A program made the translations under genes and the position numbers. From Oceanihabitans iliipiscarium (GTDB lineage: Bacteria; Bacteroidota; Bacteroidia; Flavobacteriales; Flavobacteriaceae): a DNA stretch of 64,000 nt. Where the stretch lies: NCBI RefSeq assembly GCF_042686125.1, contig NZ_JBHUOV010000001.1, positions 124,001 through 188,000 of the forward strand, read 5' to 3'. The notes beneath the pieces were generated by a model. It worked only from the letters and a program-made list of their open reading frames with translations. It was not told where the DNA came from and ran no database searches. Shown one piece after another: positions 53,510 through 62,935 of this stretch (within the stretch, counting starts at the first letter, position 1; the number at the start of each line of letters is the position of its first letter).

Positions 53510-55678
53510 TTAATCTTTTTTAAGTGTTACAACGACTTTAGTTCCTGTGTCGTCTTCATCTTGATAATCGTCAATATACACATCGACTTTATCTTTATAC
53601 ATTTCATTTAAAATGTCAACACGCTTTTTAATGTTGTTCATGCCTTTAGAATTCTGTTTCTTTTGATTTTCGGTTTTTAAGGCTTTAGACTTTTTGCGTC
53701 CTATTCCATCATCTACAATTGAAATGGTAATTTCATCATTACTTTTGGTTGCTATATTTATATTCAAGTGACCTTTATCTTCTTTATATCTTAATCCATG
53801 CCAAACAGCATTTTCAATATAAGGCTGCAATAACATAGGCGGAATTTGAAAATCGTTAATCTTCACATCATCATCGACAGTAATCTGGTACTCGAACTTA
53901 TCTTTAAATCTGAAATGCTCAAGTTGGGTATATAATTCTAAGAGTTCAATTTCTTTTTCTAGAGGAATAAAATCCTCTTCGCTATTCTCTAAAACCGAAC
54001 GCATGAGTTGCGAAAAATCTGAAAGATATTTGTTGGCTGTACGCTCATCATGAGAGGCTATAAAACTATTTACAGAATTTAACGCATTAAAAATAAAATG
54101 TGGATTCATCTGACTTCGTAGCGATTTAAGAGCTAACAAATTATTAGCTAACTTTTGTTGTTTGATGTATTTATACATCAAATAAGCTGTAACGAGTAAC
54201 AGTAATAAACCTCCAAACAAAGAATAGATGACAAGTTTTTGGCGTTTACTTTGCTCTACAGTAAGTTGATAATTACTTTGAGTTAATGCACGATCGCTTT
54301 CTAAGCTGGTTATTCTATTTTGCTTTTCTGATATGCTCTTACTAAAACGACTTGCTTGGGTGATTTCCTGTTCCATTTTGGCATATAGCGCATCTACCGT
54401 TTCTTGGTAAGATTTATAGGTTTCTAGTGCTTTGTCGTAATTTCCAGCGTCACGATGCGTTTCAGAGAGTTTTCTTATGGCGTCTTTTTTAACGACTAAA
54501 TCTTCATTGTTTTCGGCCTCTTCTATACTTTTTTCTAAATAAGGAATTGCGTTCGTATAATCTTTTTGCAAGTAATAAGCATTTCCTATTTTATAGTTTT
54601 GTTTTTGAGGTGTAATGGCACTTTCATTTTCTACAATTGAGTCTGTGTCTTTTTCATAATCTTCAATAAACTCAAGAGCTTCTTTACGTAATTGTATTTC
54701 AGTTCCATAAGCTTGGTTATCATTTTGAAAATCGGCCACTTTAACTTTTTCTTCAATAGCTCTTTTTTTATTCTCTTGGGAAGCTAGGTTTAATGAGTTT
54801 TCAAAATAACTATTCGCTTCTTTAAGCTTACCTGTTTCGTTATAGGCTTGACCAATTTTAGAGTTTAAATCTGTAACCTTAGGTTTGATTAAGTGTTTTA
54901 CAGCAAGGTCTAATCCTTTTTTATAGGATTGTATTGCAGAATTATAAGTCTTCGTTTTCATATAAACATCTCCAATACCTTCATGGTATATAATCTTCTG
55001 ATATTTTGAAAGGCTATTGTATGTTATTTCATTAAACGTTTTTAAGCTTTCATCATATGCCTTATTTTTAAAGTAGGCATTGGCTAATTTAAGTTCTACT
55101 TCATTCAAGGTGTTATTTTGAAGACTTATTCTATAATTAGAAATAGCAAGATCATATTGTTTCCATTTCATGTAAATATCTGCTAGCACTTCATAAGCTT
55201 CACTATTTTGTTTTACTGAGTAACTTTGAGATAAAGCTTCTGTAATAAACTGAATACTTTTTTCGGCATCGGTTTTTAAATAAGCTTCTGCAGAATCTAT
55301 TAAATTATTAAACTGTTTTGTATTAAGCCTTCGTTTTGTACTTGCACGAGATCCTACTTCTGGATGCACCTCTACCTCTATTCTTTCAGCATTTTTTATC
55401 GTATGATATACGGTTCCAAAGTCTTTATGTCTAATTATTAACTCATCGCCAACTTTAACTAAAATTCGGAAATCTCCTGCACTATTGGTCCTTGTGTATT
55501 CTCCTCCATTAACTGAAATACTAACATCAGCTATAGGGTTATAGGTATCGACCTCAACCACAGAACCTCTAACTGTAAATTCGGTATTATTCTGCTCTGT
55601 TTCATTATTTTGAGAATACAAATAATGTGTTTGACTTAAAAGCGCAAAAAATAATATGTATTTAATAAAAACATTCAT
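53510..55678 (-). CDS. LytS-type sensor histidine kinase with TPRs and a carboxypeptidase-regulatory-like domain
   Basis: A 722-residue membrane sensor. Signal-like N-terminus, then a carboxypeptidase-regulatory-like domain (about residues 30-110), the kind found at the N-terminus of SusC proteins; several TPR repeats (about 130-440); one membrane helix (LVIYSLFGGLLLLLVTAYLM, about 475-495); and a His_kinase domain with the phospho-acceptor in SQMNPHFIFNALNSVNSF and ATP-binding motifs IVDDGIGRKKS. It pairs with the LytTR regulator. The TPR part is probably periplasmic and senses protein or peptide, which is inference. Confidence 0.92.
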   Translation of the reverse strand: MNVFIKYILFFALLSQTHYLYSQNNETEQNNTEFTVRGSVVEVDTYNPIADVSISVNGGEYTRTNSAGDFRILVKVGDELIIRHKDFGTVYHTIKNAERIEVEVHPEVGSRASTKRRLNTKQFNNLIDSAEAYLKTDAEKSIQFITEALSQSYSVKQNSEAYEVLADIYMKWKQYDLAISNYRISLQNNTLNEVELKLANAYFKNKAYDESLKTFNEITYNSLSKYQKIIYHEGIGDVYMKTKTYNSAIQSYKKGLDLAVKHLIKPKVTDLNSKIGQAYNETGKLKEANSYFENSLNLASQENKKRAIEEKVKVADFQNDNQAYGTEIQLRKEALEFIEDYEKDTDSIVENESAITPQKQNYKIGNAYYLQKDYTNAIPYLEKSIEEAENNEDLVVKKDAIRKLSETHRDAGNYDKALETYKSYQETVDALYAKMEQEITQASRFSKSISEKQNRITSLESDRALTQSNYQLTVEQSKRQKLVIYSLFGGLLLLLVTAYLMYKYIKQQKLANNLLALKSLRSQMNPHFIFNALNSVNSFIASHDERTANKYLSDFSQLMRSVLENSEEDFIPLEKEIELLELYTQLEHFRFKDKFEYQITVDDDVKINDFQIPPMLLQPYIENAVWHGLRYKEDKGHLNINIATKSNDEITISIVDDGIGRKKSKALKTENQKKQNSKGMNNIKKRVDILNEMYKDKVDVYIDDYQDEDDTGTKVVVTLKKD

Positions 55679-55884
55679 TCGCCTAATTCTAAGGTATAAA
55701 CTTACACACTTTAATTTACACTTTAAAATGATACCTTTTAAGGTTTGACCTTTTTTATCACTAAAAAGTGTACTTCACTCATACAGAAACAAACTTTACT
55801 CATTGGTCTAGGTTATTCACTCATTCTGTGTTTTTTGTTTCAAACTTATATGATAGGTTTATGTAAAATTTAAAAAAGAAAAAT

Positions 55885-57042
55885 ATGAAATCGACATTAA
55901 AAATAAACTTGTTATTACTGGGTTTTCTTTGTCTAACGGCTTGTCAAGCTAAAACTAAAAATCAAGACACCGCATTAGCTATTCATAATCCAAAAACTGA
56001 GAAGCCAAGTCAACAATTTATTAAAGTGGCCTTATTACTTGACACAAGTAATAGTATGGATGGTTTAATTGACCAGGCTAAAGCTCAACTTTGGGAAATT
56101 GTTAACGAACTGTCTTATGCAAAATGTGACGACGCTAAACCCAACCTTCAAATTGCTTTATATGAATATGGCAACGATAATCTTAATGGAGATGAAGGCT
56201 ATATACGTCAGGTAATAGGTTTTAGTCAGGATTTAGACGAAATCTCAAAAGAGTTATTTTCTTTAACTACTCAAGGCGGAAATGAATTTTGTGGTCATGT
56301 TATTAAGACTTCATTAAATCAACTTAAATGGGACAATAATCCAGATGACTTAAAACTTATTTTTATTGCTGGTAATGAACCTTTTACACAAGGACATGTA
56401 AGTTATAAAGACGCTAGTCAATTAGCACACACTAAAGATGTAACTGTGAATACTATTTTTTGTGGCGATTATAACCAAGGTATTTCTTCGTACTGGAAGG
56501 ATGGTGCTGATTTAACACATGGTAATTATATGGCCATTAATCATAATTACGAAACGGTTCATGTTGCGTCTCCTTACGATGACACTATTTTAGAGCTAAA
56601 CAATAAGCTAAACAGCACCTATGTTGCATATGGAAGTTCTGGTCGACAAAAAATGGCATTACAATCAGAACAAGATAAAAATGCTAAGACCTATAGTGAA
56701 GCTAATGCAGTAAGTCGTGCAGTAAGTAAAAGTTCTCATCTATATAAAAACAAATCTTGGGATTTGATAGATGCTACTGAAGATGAATCTTTTGAATACA
56801 AATCATTAAAAGAAATCGATTTACCTAAGGAGCTAAAAGGTAAATCTGAATCGGAAATTAAATTATACTTATCTAAAAAAAGAGAAGAAAGAGAACAGAT
56901 TCAAACACAAATTCAGGATTTAAATTTAAAACGTAAACAATATGTTTTGAAACAACAGAAACACGATAAAAACAATCTTGAAAACGCCATGCTAAATGCG
57001 ATTAAAACACAAGCGAAAAAGAAGAATTATAAATGGGACTAA
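55885..57042 (+). CDS. VWA-domain lipoprotein
   Basis: A 385-residue lipoprotein (signal ending CLTACQAK). A von Willebrand factor A domain (about residues 45-230) has the MIDAS metal site in LLLDTSNSMDGLI, with later Thr and Asp in LTTQGG and IFIAGNEPF. The C-terminal part is a charged coiled coil (EEREQIQTQIQDLNLKRK). The partner is unknown. It is divergent from the histidine kinase gene across 206 bp, where no clear promoter was found. Confidence 0.88.
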   Translation: MKSTLKINLLLLGFLCLTACQAKTKNQDTALAIHNPKTEKPSQQFIKVALLLDTSNSMDGLIDQAKAQLWEIVNELSYAKCDDAKPNLQIALYEYGNDNLNGDEGYIRQVIGFSQDLDEISKELFSLTTQGGNEFCGHVIKTSLNQLKWDNNPDDLKLIFIAGNEPFTQGHVSYKDASQLAHTKDVTVNTIFCGDYNQGISSYWKDGADLTHGNYMAINHNYETVHVASPYDDTILELNNKLNSTYVAYGSSGRQKMALQSEQDKNAKTYSEANAVSRAVSKSSHLYKNKSWDLIDATEDESFEYKSLKEIDLPKELKGKSESEIKLYLSKKREEREQIQTQIQDLNLKRKQYVLKQQKHDKNNLENAMLNAIKTQAKKKNYKWD

Positions 57043-57050
57043 CGTCCAAC

Positions 57051-57082
57051 AAAAAAGCCTTGACAATGTCAAGGCTTTTTTA
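57051..57082. terminator. Bidirectional terminator between the VWA and PorP/SprF genes
   Basis: AAAAAAGCCTTGAC pairs fully with GTCAAGGCTTTTTT (57051-57064 with 57068-57081) around a 3-nt loop, with A and T tracts on either side, between two convergent genes. Confidence 0.93.
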
Positions 57083-57094
57083 TTTACTTTTATA

Positions 57095-58099
57095 TTATTG
57101 ATTAATTGCAGGGCAATTACAATGGTACTTCTCTTTTCTACAATTAAAGTTATAACCTAATGTTATTTGATGAAAGCCAGAGTTGTTAAACACAACAGAA
57201 TTCGCTTGATAAGCATAAGTATATGCAAACATAAAGTCTTTATAGTTAACCCCTAAAATAGGTGAAATGTATTGTAGTTTTTGAGTATTAACACTAGAGC
57301 CATCTAAATATTCAGCACCATCTAAACTACGTCTGTAAGATAATCCTCCCCAAATTTTCCCAAAGTCCATTTCCTTATAGGCCTTAAGGTTGATGTCAAA
57401 TGAAGACTCTTTAGTTCCATCCTTATGTTGAAACATAATTGAAGGTTCATAAGACCATTCGCTACCAAACTTTCCGAAAACTGAACCTACAGAAATTAAA
57501 TAACGTCTTAAATTACTTGTAACTTCTATATCGTTATTAATTCCTTTATTATCTAATATATTCTTTACCGTTGCATGAGCATAAAAATTATACAAATGGT
57601 AAGAAAAACCAAAATCTATATTAAAATTCGTAGAACTTTGCTCAATTCCAGCAATAATTGGGTCAAACCCTTCAGCTAAAAAAGCTGTTTCATCAAGCTT
57701 ATATTGAATAACTCCAACACTTAAACCAAATGATAACATATTTAAATCTATTTCGTTTCTAGAAAACATTAAATGATGAGCATAAGTCACATAAGCTCCA
57801 TTTTGAGAATGAAAACCATTCTTGTCTGAATATACGATAGCTCCTATAGCAGATTGTGTTTCACCAATTCTACTATTCACACTCAACGTTGCTAATTGTG
57901 GAGCATCTTCTTGTCCAAACCATTGTTGCCTTCCTGTTACTCTAATCTTTGCACAAGTAGCAACACCAGCCATAGATGGGTGAATTAAATAGTAATTATC
58001 CGTTAAGTAATCAGTATAAATAGGAAGTCCTTCTTGAGCATTAGCAAACTGGGCAAAAAACGCCACAAATGCTAATATGTATAACCTTTTTAAATTCAT
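57095..58099 (-). CDS. PorP/SprF-family type IX secretion-associated outer membrane protein
   Basis: A 334-residue outer membrane beta-barrel of the PorP/SprF group, which attaches or exports surface proteins through the type IX secretion system. The signal ends FANAQ; QEGLPIYTDYLTDNYYLIHP is the family's N-terminal motif, followed by GRQQWFGQEDAPQLATLSVN. The C-terminal strands carry the barrel. The ATG at 58099 is preferred over a TTG five codons upstream. A lone PorP/SprF gene often follows an adhesin gene; here no large adhesin lies next to it. Confidence 0.9.
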   Translation of the reverse strand: MNLKRLYILAFVAFFAQFANAQEGLPIYTDYLTDNYYLIHPSMAGVATCAKIRVTGRQQWFGQEDAPQLATLSVNSRIGETQSAIGAIVYSDKNGFHSQNGAYVTYAHHLMFSRNEIDLNMLSFGLSVGVIQYKLDETAFLAEGFDPIIAGIEQSSTNFNIDFGFSYHLYNFYAHATVKNILDNKGINNDIEVTSNLRRYLISVGSVFGKFGSEWSYEPSIMFQHKDGTKESSFDINLKAYKEMDFGKIWGGLSYRRSLDGAEYLDGSSVNTQKLQYISPILGVNYKDFMFAYTYAYQANSVVFNNSGFHQITLGYNFNCRKEKYHCNCPAINQ

Positions 58100-58300
58100 A
58101 GTTCTAATATTCAAGGTAGATGGGTTTAAATAAAATTGTTTCTCCTTGTTTTATAACTTCATTTTCTCAAATAAATTATAAATGCTCCAAATATATAAAA
58201 TTTAGATTTCATTGATAGTGACTTAAAAGTTAAACCTTTTTAGGCTCAATCAATTTACCAAGAAAACCCAAATATATAGATTACTGTTGTTATCTTTTAG

Positions 58301-58308
58301 TATTTTTG
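58301..58308 (+). promoter_or_regulatory. Likely -7 element of the Nfu-like gene
   Basis: TATTTTTG matches TAnnTTTG and is followed by CAAA, as in other promoters of the window. It lies 19 bp before the ATG. No TTG at the normal -33 distance is seen. Confidence 0.4.
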
Positions 58309-58326
58309 CAAAAAAATTGATTGATT

Positions 58327-59229
58327 ATGTCTACATATAAAGTTTCAATTCAAGAAACAAACAACCCTAGTATCTTAAAATTTGAATTAAACCAATTCAT
58401 TACTAAGCATCAAAGCTTTGAATTTAACAATATAGACGAGGCTAAATCCTCACCTTTGGCTCAGCAATTATTTTACTTACCATTTGTAAAAAAAGTATAT
58501 ATTTCTTCTAATTTTATTGCTATTGAGCGCTATAATATTGTAGAGTGGAGTGATGTACAAGATGATGTTTTAGAACAAATACAAAATTACTTAAATAATG
58601 ATGGTGTTGTTATAAAAGACAGTACTGCTGCTAAAAAAACACCTGTAACTGTTTATGCTGAAAGTACACCAAACCCTTCGGTAATGAAATTTGTAGCCAA
58701 TAAAAAATTAGTTGCTGCAACCTTTGAATTTACTTCAATAGATGAAGCAAAAGTCTCTCCACTTGCAACAGAATTATTTCACTTTCCATTTGTAAAAAGT
58801 GTGTTTTTAGATGAAAATTTTGTGTCTATTACAAAATATGAAGTTGCTGAATGGAATGATATTACGATGGAACTTCGTGAATTTATTAGATCATTTATAG
58901 AAAATGGAAAAGATATTGTTATTGCTAATGCGCCTGAAGTCACTAAAAAAAGCCCTGAAGCCTTAGACAAAACATTTGAAACCCTAGACGACACTTCTAA
59001 GGAAATTATAAATATTCTAGAAGAATATGTAAAACCAGCTGTTGCAAGTGATGGTGGGAATATTCAATTTGAATCCTATGACGTAACTACTAAAAAAGTT
59101 AAAGTAATTTTACAAGGCGCATGTAGTGGATGCCCTTCATCTACATTTACTTTAAAAAATGGAATTGAAAATATGCTTAAAGAAATGCTTAAAGATAAAG
59201 TTGATTCTGTTGAAGCTATAAATGGTTAA
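58327..59229 (+). CDS. Nfu-like iron-sulfur scaffold protein with duplicated N-terminal domain
   Basis: A 300-residue protein that would carry Fe-S clusters to target enzymes. Two copies of the Nfu N-terminal domain (about residues 5-90 and 105-190) share patterns such as ETNNPSILKFELNQF and ESTPNPSVMKFVANK, and DEAKSSPLAQQLFYLPFVKK with DEAKVSPLATELFHFPFVKS. The C-terminal NifU-like domain has GACSGCPSSTFTLKNGIE with the CxxC cluster ligand. The ATG at 58327 is preferred over a TTG two codons earlier. Confidence 0.92.
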   Translation: MSTYKVSIQETNNPSILKFELNQFITKHQSFEFNNIDEAKSSPLAQQLFYLPFVKKVYISSNFIAIERYNIVEWSDVQDDVLEQIQNYLNNDGVVIKDSTAAKKTPVTVYAESTPNPSVMKFVANKKLVAATFEFTSIDEAKVSPLATELFHFPFVKSVFLDENFVSITKYEVAEWNDITMELREFIRSFIENGKDIVIANAPEVTKKSPEALDKTFETLDDTSKEIINILEEYVKPAVASDGGNIQFESYDVTTKKVKVILQGACSGCPSSTFTLKNGIENMLKEMLKDKVDSVEAING

Positions 59230-59357
59230 ACTACCATTTTAACTCCTAAAATTGTAGTTTATCTAATTTACAAACCATTCCAATTATTTGAATGAATTTT
59301 GGGCTATTATTTGTAAATTTAGTATTCAATAATTTTTTAACATAAAAAACACATATT

Positions 59358-59558
59358 ATGGCAGTAATGAAAGTAATAGAAGTCATGTCAAATTCTGACA
59401 AAAGCTGGGAAGATGCTACTAAAAAAGCAGTAAAACATGCTTCTAAAAGTGTAAAAGGTATTAAATCTGTTTTTGTACAATCGCAAAGCGCTGTTGTTAA
59501 AGATAATGATATCACAGAATTTAGAGTCAATTTAAAACTGACTTTTGAAGTCAACTAA
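59358..59558 (+). CDS. Dodecin family flavin-binding protein
   Basis: A 66-residue protein that forms a dodecameric shell binding flavins. MAVMKVIEVMSNSDKSWEDA is the typical N-terminus, with the conserved Trp-Glu-Asp stretch, then ESxxxL-type pattern as SVFVQSQSAVVKDNDITEFR and the final strand VNLKLTFEVN. It stands alone with a terminator behind it. Confidence 0.93.
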   Translation: MAVMKVIEVMSNSDKSWEDATKKAVKHASKSVKGIKSVFVQSQSAVVKDNDITEFRVNLKLTFEVN

Positions 59559-59575
59559 ATCTTTAATGATTAAAC

Positions 59576-59608
59576 AGAAAAAGCGTTCAAGAATGAGCGC
59601 TTTTTTTG
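59576..59608 (+). terminator. Terminator of the dodecin gene
   Basis: AAAAAGCG and CGCTTTTT pair, with an inner TCA/TGA, followed by T residues. It lies just before the next gene's promoter-like box. Confidence 0.8.
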
Positions 59609-59622
59609 TGCCTAAAATTCGC

Positions 59623-59630
59623 TAACTTTG
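59623..59630 (+). promoter_or_regulatory. Likely -7 element of the DUF255 gene
   Basis: TAACTTTG matches TAnnTTTG and ends 3 bp before the ATG, so transcription would begin at or inside the start codon region. No TTG at the usual -33 distance is seen. Confidence 0.4.
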
Positions 59631-59633
59631 GTT

Positions 59634-61736
59634 ATGCACAACCTTTTACCATTTTTGCTTCTTTTTGTAATAAATTGTAGTAGCCAAAATCCGAAACCAG
59701 TGACACATCCATATACAAACAACCTCATAAACGAAACGAGTCCTTACCTTTTACAACACGCTCATAATCCTGTAAATTGGTATGCATGGAATGATGAAGC
59801 TTTAACTAAGGCTAAGACACAAAACAAACTTATTTTATTAAGTGTTGGCTATGCTGCGTGCCATTGGTGTCACGTGATGGAGCATGAAAGCTTTGAAGAC
59901 GTAAAAGTCGCTCAAATCATGAATAATCATTACATCAATATAAAAGTAGATCGAGAAGAACGTCCTGACATCGATCAAGTGTATATGAATGCTGTACAGC
60001 TAATGACTGGACGTGGTGGTTGGCCTATGAATGTTATTGCATTACCTGACGGAAGACCTGTTTGGGGAGGTACCTATTTTCAGAAAGAACAATGGATGAG
60101 TGCTTTAGAACAAATTTCTGAACTCTATATTAAAAACCCTGAAAAGCTTATTGAATATGCTGATAAATTAGAAATTGGCATTAAGTCAATGGATTTGGTT
60201 CGTCTTAATACTGAAGAGGCCGTTTTTAGTAACGAATTAATAACTAAAGCTATTGATAAATGGACTTCTCATTTTGATTATCGTGAAGGCGGCATGAAAC
60301 GTTCGCCTAAATTTATGATGCCAAACAATTATCATTTTTTACTAAGATATGCTTATCAAACTAAGGATGAAAAACTCCAGCAATTTGTTAATCACACTTT
60401 AACACAAATGGCTTATGGAGGTGTTTTTGATCAGTTAGAAGGTGGATTTTCGCGCTATTCTGTTGATGTTAAATGGCATGTTCCACATTTTGAAAAAATG
60501 CTCTATGATAATGGTCAGCTCGTGAGTTTATATGCCGATGCTTACCTCATTACTAAAAACGAATTATATAAAACCACGATTACTGAAACACTTGAGTTCA
60601 TTAAAAACAACCTCACCAATAAAGAAGGTGCATTTTATTCTTCGTTAGATGCTGATAGTAAAAATGCTTTAGGTGAATTGGAAGAAGGTGCGTTTTATGT
60701 TTGGCAAAAAAAACAATTAAAAGCGTTATTAAAAGAGGACTACGACCTTTTTTCAGATTACTACAATATTAATGTTTATGGATTTTGGGAACATGACCAT
60801 TATGTTTTAATTCGTCGTGATGATGATGCTTCAATGATGAAGAAGCATGGTCTTACAAAAAACGAATTACTTCAAAAGAAGAACAGTTGGAAATCATTAT
60901 TATTAACTGAACGTAATAAAAGAGATAAACCAAGACTAGATGATAAATCACTAACCTCATGGAATGCTTTAATGTTAAAAGGCTATGTGGACGCTTATCG
61001 TGTGCTTCATAATCCTGAATATTTAGCTGTAGCTGAAAAAAATGCACGCTTCATCATAAATAAACAGTTACGCGAAGATGGTGGTTTAAACCATAATTAT
61101 AAAAATAAAAAAATCACAATAAATGGCTACCTCGAAGATTACGCAACAACTATTGAAGCTTTTATAGCGTTATATGAAGTGACTTTAAATGAAGTTTGGT
61201 TAAATACTGCAAGAGACTTAACGAATTATAGTTTTGATCACTTTTTCGACGACCAAAGTAAACTGTTTTATTTTACTTCAAACTTAGATGCTTCACTGGT
61301 GTCAAGAAATATAGAATATCGTGACAATGTTATTCCTGCAAGTAATTCTATAATGGCTAAAAATCTGTTTAAATTATCGCATTACTTTCATAATTCACAT
61401 TATTACAAAACAGCGACAATAATGCTTAATAATGTAAAACCTGAAATTGTAGATTATGGCTCTGGCTTTTCAAATTGGTTAGATTTAATGATGAATTACA
61501 CCTATTCATACTATGAAGTGGCAATCTCTGGAAAGGATGTTAAGCAAAAGCTAAAAGAGTTACATCAAACCTATTTACCAAACATACTCATTACTGGAAG
61601 TGATAAAGAAAGTAATCAACCCTTATTACAAAACAGATATGTAGAAGATAAAACGTTAATTTATGTGTGTGTGAATAACACTTGCAAACTTCCCGTTTCA
61701 AAAACCGAAGACGCAATCCAACTTTTAAAAGAATAA
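59634..61736 (+). CDS. DUF255 thioredoxin-fold protein (YyaL/SPATA20 family), lipoprotein
   Basis: A 700-residue protein. The N-terminal thioredoxin-like domain (about 30-170) opens with NLINETSPYLLQHAHNPVNW and has the CxxC-type site in GYAACHWCHVMEHESF. The rest is an alpha/alpha six-hairpin barrel resembling N-acylglucosamine epimerases (HVPHFEKMLYDNGQLVSLYA, LTSWNALMLKGYVDAYR). A lipobox VINCSSQ suggests export, which is not universal in the family. The ATG is chosen because it gives the lipoprotein signal; an upstream TTG adds only two residues. Function unknown. Confidence 0.9.
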   Translation: MHNLLPFLLLFVINCSSQNPKPVTHPYTNNLINETSPYLLQHAHNPVNWYAWNDEALTKAKTQNKLILLSVGYAACHWCHVMEHESFEDVKVAQIMNNHYINIKVDREERPDIDQVYMNAVQLMTGRGGWPMNVIALPDGRPVWGGTYFQKEQWMSALEQISELYIKNPEKLIEYADKLEIGIKSMDLVRLNTEEAVFSNELITKAIDKWTSHFDYREGGMKRSPKFMMPNNYHFLLRYAYQTKDEKLQQFVNHTLTQMAYGGVFDQLEGGFSRYSVDVKWHVPHFEKMLYDNGQLVSLYADAYLITKNELYKTTITETLEFIKNNLTNKEGAFYSSLDADSKNALGELEEGAFYVWQKKQLKALLKEDYDLFSDYYNINVYGFWEHDHYVLIRRDDDASMMKKHGLTKNELLQKKNSWKSLLLTERNKRDKPRLDDKSLTSWNALMLKGYVDAYRVLHNPEYLAVAEKNARFIINKQLREDGGLNHNYKNKKITINGYLEDYATTIEAFIALYEVTLNEVWLNTARDLTNYSFDHFFDDQSKLFYFTSNLDASLVSRNIEYRDNVIPASNSIMAKNLFKLSHYFHNSHYYKTATIMLNNVKPEIVDYGSGFSNWLDLMMNYTYSYYEVAISGKDVKQKLKELHQTYLPNILITGSDKESNQPLLQNRYVEDKTLIYVCVNNTCKLPVSKTEDAIQLLKE

Positions 61737-61740
61737 ATTT

Positions 61741-62097
61741 ATGAATACTATACTTATAATATTAGTCGCTTTTGTAGCATTAGAACACTTTTACTTTTTA
61801 ATATTAGAAATGTTTTTATGGACCACGCCTAAAGGCATTAAGACTTTCGGGTTAGAAAATGCTGAATTTGCAGAAAAAACTAAAGTATTAGCTGCCAATC
61901 AAGGATTATATAATGGTTTTTTAGCTGCTGGATTAATTTTTGGATTGTTGAGTGAAGCAACCTGTTTTATTGCATTCTTTTTGATATGCATTGTCATTGC
62001 TGGAATTTATGGCGCATACTCAACTAAAAAAGCTAAACTATTTTATGTGCAATCTATACCTGCAATTATAACATTATTAGTAATTTTGTTGAATTAA
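61741..62097 (+). CDS. DUF1304 family small membrane protein
   Basis: A 118-residue protein with four membrane helices: LIILVAFVALEHFYFLILEM at the start, then a conserved stretch ANQGLYNGFLAAGLIFGLL and two more helices to the C-terminus. EHxYF near residue 15 and NQGxYNGFLA are the hallmarks of DUF1304. Function is unknown. It starts 4 bp after the DUF255 stop and is followed 22 bp later by the MscS gene. Confidence 0.9.
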   Translation: MNTILIILVAFVALEHFYFLILEMFLWTTPKGIKTFGLENAEFAEKTKVLAANQGLYNGFLAAGLIFGLLSEATCFIAFFLICIVIAGIYGAYSTKKAKLFYVQSIPAIITLLVILLN

Positions 62098-62119
62098 TTT
62101 AAAACAAATTTCAAACACT

Positions 62120-62935
62120 ATGGAATTACAAGAATGGATAGATAAAGCATTTGAACTTTTAATTGATTTTGGGCCAAAAGTAATAGGAGCAATAGCCATA
62201 TGGATTATTGGTTCTTGGGTGATTAAAGCCGTACTTAAAAGCCTAAGAAAAGTTTTAAATAAAAAAGATTACGATCCTAGTTTACAAAAATTCCTACTCA
62301 ACTTATTAAGTTGGACTTTAAAAATAGTACTTATTGTTGTTGTTCTTGGTACTGTTGGTGTAGAAACCACTTCGTTTGCTGCTATATTAGCTGCTGCTGG
62401 TTTAGCAGTTGGAATGGCTTTACAAGGTTCTCTTGGTAATTTTGCAGGTGGTGTTTTACTGATGATATTTAAACCCATTAAAGTTGGAGATTTAATAGAA
62501 GCGCAAGGTGAATTAGGTGTTGTAAAAGAAATTGAAATCTTCACAACAAAATTAACAGGACTTTCAAATCGCGAAATTATTATACCAAATGGCGCATTAT
62601 CTAATGGCAATATTATTAACTATACTACAGAAGGGACTCGTCGTGTTGACCTTACTTTTGGCGTAGGCTATGACTCAGATATAAAACAAACTAAAGATGT
62701 TTTAATGAAAGTGTTAACATCAAACCCTAAAGTATTACAAGATCCAGCGCCTACAGTAAATGTTTCTGAACTTGCTGACAGTTCAATTAATTTTGCTGTG
62801 AGACCTTGGTGTAATGCTGAAGACTATTGGGATGTTTACTTTGGAACAACAGAAGCTGTTAAAGAAGCGCTTGATGCAGCTGGAATCGAAATTCCTTATC
62901 CTCATCAAGTAGAAATACAAAAAAAGGAAGCTTAG
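62120..62935 (+). CDS. mscS: MscS-type mechanosensitive channel
   Basis: A 271-residue inner membrane channel that releases solutes under hypo-osmotic stress. Three N-terminal helices end in the pore-lining helix AAAGLAVGMALQGSLGNFAG, with the Gly/Ala packing pattern of MscS, followed by the beta domain (IFKPIKVGDLIEAQGELGVV, IIIPNGALSNGNIINYT) and the C-terminal alpha/beta domain. The small size is that of E. coli MscS. Its end overlaps the end of the convergent tsaB gene by 4 bp. Confidence 0.95.
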   Translation: MELQEWIDKAFELLIDFGPKVIGAIAIWIIGSWVIKAVLKSLRKVLNKKDYDPSLQKFLLNLLSWTLKIVLIVVVLGTVGVETTSFAAILAAAGLAVGMALQGSLGNFAGGVLLMIFKPIKVGDLIEAQGELGVVKEIEIFTTKLTGLSNREIIIPNGALSNGNIINYTTEGTRRVDLTFGVGYDSDIKQTKDVLMKVLTSNPKVLQDPAPTVNVSELADSSINFAVRPWCNAEDYWDVYFGTTEAVKEALDAAGIEIPYPHQVEIQKKEA

